Positions 1 through 4,197 of a stretch of 6,976 nucleotides of DNA are shown here, piece by piece (within the stretch, counting starts at the first letter, position 1; the number at the start of each line of letters is the position of its first letter). Origin of the DNA: Holosporales bacterium. Its GTDB lineage: Bacteria > Pseudomonadota > Alphaproteobacteria > BNTO01. Position numbers and translations under genes: made by a program. The stretch is taken from assembly GCA_031257945.1 (NCBI GenBank), contig JAIRNU010000074.1, forward strand, positions 1 through 6,976, written 5' to 3'. Below the pieces are notes generated by a model. It saw nothing but the letters and a program-made list of their open reading frames with translations. It did no database searches and was not told the origin of the DNA.

Positions 1-9
1 AAGATAATG

Positions 10-15
10 TATAAT
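10..15 (+). promoter_or_regulatory. possible -10 box upstream of first gene
   Basis: A perfect TATAAT preceded directly by TG lies at the left edge, about 90 bases before the chosen start of the first gene. A second TGTATAAG follows at 19-26. The matching -35 region would fall outside the window, so only half of the promoter can be judged. In AT-rich DNA such a hexamer can arise by chance. Confidence 0.3.
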
Positions 16-106
16 CAATGTATAAGCCTCAATTTATTACTTAACTTTTACTGGAGTACTTTGGAACAGCTAGCCCTTTTTGCCCATACTTTTTTTCTCA
101 TTTGAT

Positions 107-685
107 ATGAACCTGGACATATTAGAAGATTCAGACGAACAAGATAATCCACAGGGAGGTGGCAACAATTCTTATAGATATGAGGATGCTATAGCTGATG
201 AAAATTATTTGGCAGCAATGGAAATCGCTCTTGAACAAGGACGAGGTGCCGTAGATTTGGCTATCGAGCTTTCTTCCCCCAGTGTTCTGGTTGAACAATT
301 AGATAGTATATGTGCTGGTGTCCAACAGTATTCTGAAAAAATTAACTCCCTTGTAGAAAAAGGCTATTTAAAGGCAGTATTAATGACAGATAACCCAAAA
401 AAATTAATGGTTATTGCTGAAGCAGCGTTGCAACTTCCGTCACCAGAACGTGTTCGTGAGGAATGCTACAACAAAATCCGAAAACTGACCCACAACCCAT
501 GTCCTGAGTTGTGGCCTGCTGCAGGTGGGCGTCCTGATGGATTTCAGGCTGAATTCGAGTATGACAACTTCTACAAAGAGGGAGCCGTTGCAAAAAAGGC
601 ATCGAACCCTGCGCAAAAACAGTACCGTCCTCATAAAAAATCAATTAGGTCCAAACCAACCAGAACGTCCCACAAAGCCCGTTAA
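107..685 (+). CDS. hypothetical protein, probably C-terminally frameshifted
   Basis: I do not recognise a family. From the ATG at 107 the product has 192 residues. It has an acidic, Gly/Asn-containing N-terminus (residues 1-35), a probably helical middle (about 35-130, many Ala, Leu, Glu and Ile), then a basic tail rich in Lys, Arg and Pro. No signal peptide or membrane segment is seen, so it is probably cytosolic or an exported soluble protein. The frame is also open from a TTG at 80, after a TAG at 71-73. I prefer ATG 107 because the nine extra residues would be an odd Phe-rich leader, although neither start has a good ribosome binding site. Near the end, the other frame gives a natural proline-rich tail, QLGPNQPERPTKPVKPAIR, ending at TAA 699-701. 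One fewer A in the A6 run at 635-640 would join it to residue 177 and give a 197-aa protein. The current basic ending SIRSKPTRTSHKAR may therefore be an artefact or a mutation. Confidence 0.6.
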   Translation: MNLDILEDSDEQDNPQGGGNNSYRYEDAIADENYLAAMEIALEQGRGAVDLAIELSSPSVLVEQLDSICAGVQQYSEKINSLVEKGYLKAVLMTDNPKKLMVIAEAALQLPSPERVREECYNKIRKLTHNPCPELWPAAGGRPDGFQAEFEYDNFYKEGAVAKKASNPAQKQYRPHKKSIRSKPTRTSHKAR

Positions 686-1075
686 ACCGGCAATCAGATA
701 ATTTTCTTCTGCAGGGGGCGCAGGATTAGACCACTATACGTTATTCAGAGGCATATTTTCAATTTTTGCAATTGGTCTATTAGACTTATTGCAAAAGCCG
801 TTTCTGCACTGCGGAAAGCAAGGGCTGGAAATGACTTACGCAATAGCTCTATTGATTTCGCAACGAACATATTTAGTAAGTAGTTAAGTGCCCAAACGCC
901 CCCAATTGCCTGCCGCCTCGTCATTAGACAGCGCGGCACGGCCCATCTGGTTATGCATCTAAGAATTGGCGGATATATTGCCGAGAATTACAGACACTAC
1001 ACAACTAATTCTGGACATTGACAAAGTTAATAGGCACAATGACTACCGTAAAGGGAAAGCGCCGAAGATAGATAG
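686..1075. other. 390-base stretch without a convincing gene
   Basis: This gap contains the end of the shifted frame of the preceding gene (to 701) and a 33-nt palindrome (764-796). It also has a 64-codon minus-strand open frame (939-745, GTG start, with an internal ATG at 924-922). That frame has no recognisable domain. The plus strand is also open over part of the same stretch, as expected for decayed or structured DNA. The palindrome arm AGACTTATTGCAAAAG loosely resembles the ends of some insertion sequences, so the region may be a remnant mobile element, but no transposase motif is visible. A TTGACA at 1018-1023 could be a -35 box for alr, but no good -10 follows at the right distance. 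Confidence 0.4.
764..796. repeat. 33-nt imperfect palindrome (hairpin)
   Basis: The arms TTTTGCAAT (764-772) and ATTGCAAAA (788-796) are perfectly complementary. Inside them GTCT (775-778) pairs with AGAC (782-785) around a 3-base loop, leaving a 2x2 internal loop. Neither side carries a T-run, so it does not look like an intrinsic terminator. It could be a protein-binding dyad, an insertion-sequence end, or an RNA structure. Confidence 0.6.
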
Positions 1076-2467
1076 GTGGGTTTTAATAAATCTTTTAGCG
1101 ATACAGGCGGCTATACTGATCAGTGCAGTATTTATACCTGGGCGGAAATTGATGCCTATAAAATTAAACGAAATTATCGAATTTTTAGGCAACATGTCTC
1201 TCCGACGATTTGCGCTGCCGTTTTAAAAGCAGATGCCTACAGAATGGGGGCATGCGAGGTTGGTGAAGTTCTGTTCCAGGCGGGCTGTCGGCACTTTTTC
1301 GTTGCGTATGTCGATGAGGCCGACGCCTTAGCCAAGCACTTGCTCGAGCATTGCTGCGCAGTTCCAAGCTACGATAATATCACCGAATTTTCCACAGATA
1401 ATAGACCTGTTGCAAAAGTGAGTAATTTCGAGGAATTTTTAGGAGCCCACGAAGCGCAGAACCGCAGCGTACGTGATGATTCGAGCATCGGAGCGACGCT
1501 AAAATTACCGAAAGAACGAAGCTTTCGCAACAGGTCTAATGATTCCGCGTGCACTTCAGCCCCCCTCCAAAAGTACAAATTATTCGTATTAGATGGGCCT
1601 TTTATTGGGGCTTGGTGCTTAAAGATGGCTAGTGCTGGGTATACTCCCGTCCTAAACACTATAGAGAACGTTTGCGAGTGGAATGGGTACGCGGCGGCAA
1701 CTAACAACCGATTACCAGCTATACTGCACATTGATACGGGGCTACGCCGGCTTGGCATACCATACAGCGATATCAACGCCTTCGAGCGCATTGATGCAAG
1801 CTGGATTGAGTGGGAGTTCTTTATGTCTCATTTTGTGGCTTCGTCTGATGTTAACCACGCCGCCAACGCTATTCAAATAAGTCGAGTTGCGAATATACGT
1901 GAAAAATTTCCTGATATTCCATTTTCGTTGGCAGATACCGACGGCGTACTCCTTGGCAGGCACGTCTTTTTTGATATGGTGCGCGTCGGCGTAGGTCTAT
2001 ACGGTTTTGAAGAATACCTCCCCGGAGTTGAATGCTGTATCACGGTATACGGTAAAATTTTACAAATACAAGATATCGCGCCTGGTACTGGTGTTGGGTA
2101 TAACTGGCATTTTGTATCCGATAAAAATATGCGAATAGCAACTGTTTCCTGTGGTTATGCTGATGGCGTAACCCCCTCTTTACTAGCGACACAAAATATT
2201 CCAGGGGGGAGCGGTGGCATTGGTCCTGTGGATTGTTTTATTATTAATGGCCAAGAAGCACCTATTATTTGGAGAAATTCTATGGATTTAACTACGGTTG
2301 ATATTACCAATATTGATGCTGTTCGTGTCGGAGATGAGGCCGTCATCCTGGGCCACCCAATACAATTAAAAAACGCTCAAGCTGCTGGGATCGCCTTTCA
2401 CAGACGGCTTGTTAGCTTGAGCTCAAGGGTCAGGCGTATTTTCGTTAACGGCGCGCCTCATGGGTAA
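1076..2467 (+). CDS. alr: alanine racemase, divergent, with a long insertion
   Basis: PLP-dependent cytosolic enzyme interconverting L- and D-alanine, the source of D-Ala for peptidoglycan. The product has 463 residues; family members usually have about 360-380. The family landmarks are present in order: TWAEID (21-26); KADAY with the PLP lysine K51 and Y55; HIDTGLRRLG (218-227, R225); MSH (250-252, H252); DMVRVGVGLYG (300-310, R303 near the PLP ring nitrogen); GVGYNW with the second catalytic base Y342; CGYADG (359-364); SMD (402-404); and the C-terminal RVRRIF. Oddities: about 70 extra residues (roughly 92-166) lie before VLDGPF. The usual ANS phosphate-binding motif is ADT (286-288). The tyrosine normally in the C-terminal YE motif is F441. 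The lysine normally in the KVDTG motif is H218. The G of GRxxMD is W399. GTG 1076 is the only in-frame start before TWAEID, because TAG at 1073-1075 closes the frame. Its ribosome binding site is weak. The two catalytic bases are intact, so racemase activity is likely but altered kinetics or specificity are possible. It converges on an alanine-type symporter. Confidence 0.92.
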   Translation: MGFNKSFSDTGGYTDQCSIYTWAEIDAYKIKRNYRIFRQHVSPTICAAVLKADAYRMGACEVGEVLFQAGCRHFFVAYVDEADALAKHLLEHCCAVPSYDNITEFSTDNRPVAKVSNFEEFLGAHEAQNRSVRDDSSIGATLKLPKERSFRNRSNDSACTSAPLQKYKLFVLDGPFIGAWCLKMASAGYTPVLNTIENVCEWNGYAAATNNRLPAILHIDTGLRRLGIPYSDINAFERIDASWIEWEFFMSHFVASSDVNHAANAIQISRVANIREKFPDIPFSLADTDGVLLGRHVFFDMVRVGVGLYGFEEYLPGVECCITVYGKILQIQDIAPGTGVGYNWHFVSDKNMRIATVSCGYADGVTPSLLATQNIPGGSGGIGPVDCFIINGQEAPIIWRNSMDLTTVDITNIDAVRVGDEAVILGHPIQLKNAQAAGIAFHRRLVSLSSRVRRIFVNGAPHG

Positions 2468-2522
2468 CGTATGACTGCTGGGCCCCAACGCTAAACGCCT
2501 CAGCACGCCATTAATCAGCCAA

Positions 2523-2606
2523 TTAGACACCTTTAGTCAGAATTTTTTCGGCAAAAGTGCCGTTACTGGCACCTTTCAGGCGCATCTTTTCAGAAGAAAA
2601 TACCAT
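2523..2606 (-). CDS. possible 27-codon ORF overlapping the symporter stop
   Basis: The symporter's TGA (2608-2606) and an ATG (2606-2604) share one base as TGATG, the arrangement typical of translational coupling. The small frame begins MVFSSEKMRLKG, contains GTFAEKILTKG, and ends at TAA 2525-2523. The second half faintly resembles the C-terminal part of universal stress proteins (GSVAEKVL-like), so it may be a truncated remnant. This is weak inference. It overlaps the candidate terminator hairpin. It may equally be chance. Confidence 0.25.
   Translation of the reverse strand: MVFSSEKMRLKGASNGTFAEKILTKGV
2551..2577. terminator. weak hairpin between the convergent genes
   Basis: GTGCC (2557-2561) and GGCAC (2568-2572) pair around a 6-base loop, and flanking AAA/TTT extend the stem if one C is bulged. 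On the minus strand the stem is followed by TTTTGCC. It lies in the 138-base gap where alr and the symporter converge, the expected place for a shared terminator. The stem is short and the T-runs are poor. Confidence 0.35.
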
Positions 2607-3919
2607 CACCGGAATCTAATGAACTTTCTTAATCGAATAATACCCGAAACGTTTAGTAAAACTAAAAAACCAGCTGATATACTCATCATTAACAATGCCT
2701 TTTCTTGTTCAAAAAATGAAAAAAAGATAAAAGAGAAAACCGCCACAGTTAAGTAAACTGGCTTGCCGTACTTTTCACTAAGGAATCGTGCACATTTTAA
2801 CCCAACAGCAAGAAAGGCAACGATAGTCGTAAATCCAGCGATCACAAGGAACGTTGCCATGAAAAATTGCGCCCCAGGAATAAATTGCGCAAAGGCTGTG
2901 GAAACGTACAATGATGGGGCCATATGCGTAGTCCATATCCCTGTTACAAGTACAACCAAAGTACTAAGCGAACAAATGACGACATCAGTGAATAGAGAAA
3001 AAATCGCCAAACGAGCTTGTCTCTCCGGTAGTGTCGCCTGCGTTTCCGACTGTATAACCGAATCATATCCAATCCCAATATCCCCGGAATATACTGACCG
3101 CGAGATTCCCTCTTGTATGGCTAGCATCACTGTACTGCCGGAAAACCCGCCAACGGCCGCGTGCCCAGAGAAAGCTGAATAAAACACCGTTTTAATCACA
3201 TCCAGTAAAACATCTGCGCGACATATAATAACCCATAAACATGTCCCAGTATAAAGCAGTATAAATACCGGCATCAAAATGCTACAGACTTGGCTTAATC
3301 TTTTGATTCCTCCAAGGGCAGTATACATCACAGCCGAAAGCAATAAAATAATAACAATATAGTGATTGATGCCTAAGACATCTACAACCGTATCTGCGAC
3401 GACATCAAATTGAAAAACCTCTATACTGTAGATACACAGTAGGACGCTCGCTATTCCCGGAATAATCTTATTTTTAAAGGCTTTTTTAAGGTAGAACATC
3501 GGGCCGCCGTCATACCCGCCGGAATCATTCGCTCTACGGTACCTGATTCCCAGGTAAATCTCGGAGTACTTCACTAACATACTTGGGAAACACGCCGCAA
3601 GCATCCAAAATAACGCTCCAGGTCCGCCGATAGTAATAGCTGTTATTACGCCAACGATATTGCCCAGGCCGACCATCCCGCTTACAGAAGCGAAATAGAG
3701 TTTAATCGGATGGACCCCCTTTACCGGGCCTTTTTTCTTGGATGTGAGTAGCTCTTTAATGCATTTTCTAAAGCTAAAAAAAACACGAAATTGGAATAAC
3801 TTCGACGAAATAGTTAAATAAATGCCGCAAGCAAGTAGTATTACAAACCCAATATAACTCCAAAAGAATTGTTCTATTGTAGTTAAACATTCGAAAAACG
3901 AATTTATGAAACCTAACAT
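2606..3919 (-). CDS. AGCS-family sodium:alanine/glycine symporter
   Basis: Inner-membrane carrier of the alanine or glycine:cation symporter family, which brings in the amino acid together with Na+ (family knowledge). The product has 437 residues, at the short end of the family's 440-540. It has about ten hydrophobic segments, for example at 22-42, 74-97, 102-118, 154-171, 187-203, 211-232, 303-327, 352-374, 388-403 and 409-427. Signatures: GMVGLGNIVGVITAITIGG (81-99) followed by PGALFWML (100-107), and GGYDGGPMFYL (134-144). The later block, usually RGLFSNEAGMGS in the family, here reads RSVYSGDIGIGYDS (274-287), followed by the conserved FTDVVICSLSTLVVLVTG (310-327). The ATG at 3919-3917 is preceded by AAGAGAG at very short spacing and then by eight C residues. 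The stop overlaps the ATG of a 27-codon frame. It converges on alr, which suggests a role in alanine supply. The substrate cannot be fixed from sequence. Confidence 0.95.
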   Translation of the reverse strand: MLGFINSFFECLTTIEQFFWSYIGFVILLACGIYLTISSKLFQFRVFFSFRKCIKELLTSKKKGPVKGVHPIKLYFASVSGMVGLGNIVGVITAITIGGPGALFWMLAACFPSMLVKYSEIYLGIRYRRANDSGGYDGGPMFYLKKAFKNKIIPGIASVLLCIYSIEVFQFDVVADTVVDVLGINHYIVIILLLSAVMYTALGGIKRLSQVCSILMPVFILLYTGTCLWVIICRADVLLDVIKTVFYSAFSGHAAVGGFSGSTVMLAIQEGISRSVYSGDIGIGYDSVIQSETQATLPERQARLAIFSLFTDVVICSLSTLVVLVTGIWTTHMAPSLYVSTAFAQFIPGAQFFMATFLVIAGFTTIVAFLAVGLKCARFLSEKYGKPVYLTVAVFSFIFFSFFEQEKALLMMSISAGFLVLLNVSGIIRLRKFIRFR

Positions 3920-3927
3920 ACTCTCTT

Positions 3928-3935
3928 GGGGGGGG
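3928..3935 (-). promoter_or_regulatory. C8 homopolymer tract upstream of symporter start
   Basis: Eight consecutive C residues on the coding strand end 8 bases before the symporter ATG, at the edge of where a ribosome binding site would sit. Runs of this length slip during replication. A change in length would alter spacing between upstream transcription or translation signals and the start codon, which makes it a candidate phase-variation switch. Only one allele is visible here. Confidence 0.35.
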
Positions 3936-4032
3936 TTATACTTGCTACAGTTAGAATAGGAATCGAAAAAAGCATATTGTTCTCTGCTTATTCATGTAAC
4001 ATATGAACTTTCCTTATTGTATTACTATTGTA

Positions 4033-4197
4033 TTAACAAATGGTTAATTTCATCTTCAGGCAACTTAATAATACAAAGACTAATACAAATACAAGCGACG
4101 TAAATCCCGCCACCAAAAATTGATGGCAGGAGTACAGCAGGCCCGTATCACAATAGCCGCAAAACAGAATTGTTGCTAGGAAGCTTATGTTGCGCCA
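4033..4197 (-). pseudogene. possible C-terminal remnant of a membrane protein
   Basis: A 54-codon minus-strand frame, opened by a TGA at 4200-4198 and ending at TAA 4035-4033, has no usual start codon early in it. It reads like the tail of a transporter: a hydrophobic start (NISFLATILFCGYC), a short Cys/His-containing linker, then a clear membrane segment, FLVAGFTSLVFVLVFVLLSC, followed by Lys residues and the stop. It overlaps the last 13 bases of the LRR gene. The family is not recognised. It may be a decayed gene fragment or a chance hydrophobic frame. Confidence 0.28.
4106..4130 (-). terminator. strong hairpin downstream of the LRR gene
   Basis: On the minus strand CCTGCCATCA (4130-4121) pairs along all 10 positions with TGGTGGCGGG (4115-4106) around the loop ATTTT. 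Two pairs are G-U, so on the plus strand the same positions are A-C mismatches. The structure therefore favours minus-strand RNA, consistent with the end of the LRR transcript whose stop lies 54 bases upstream. Only ATTTA follows, so the T-run is weak; it may serve as a terminator or a 3'-end stabiliser. Confidence 0.5.

Noticed and set aside
61..105. 14-codon TTG frame after GGAG at 53-56, possible leader peptide
   Set aside because: The spacing is acceptable, but the frame is short, has no regulatory codon run, and no attenuator hairpin follows.
1018..1046. Perfect TTGACA at 1018-1023 as a promoter for alr
   Set aside because: No acceptable -10 hexamer lies 16-18 bases downstream, so it is mentioned only as a weak possibility.
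966..1226. 86-codon plus-strand frame (TTG start) overlapping the racemase start
   Set aside because: Its second half lies over the clearly coding TWAEID region of the racemase in another frame. The first half shows no racemase-like or other recognisable N-terminus, so a frameshifted extension of alr is not supported.
2763..3182. 139-codon plus-strand frame inside the symporter gene
   Set aside because: It is antisense to strongly conserved AGCS sequence and has no recognisable domain; treated as a shadow.
4014..4035. Tandem TACAAT-like hexamers on the minus strand as a symporter promoter
   Set aside because: No matching -35 lies at proper spacing; AT-rich sequence makes such matches common.
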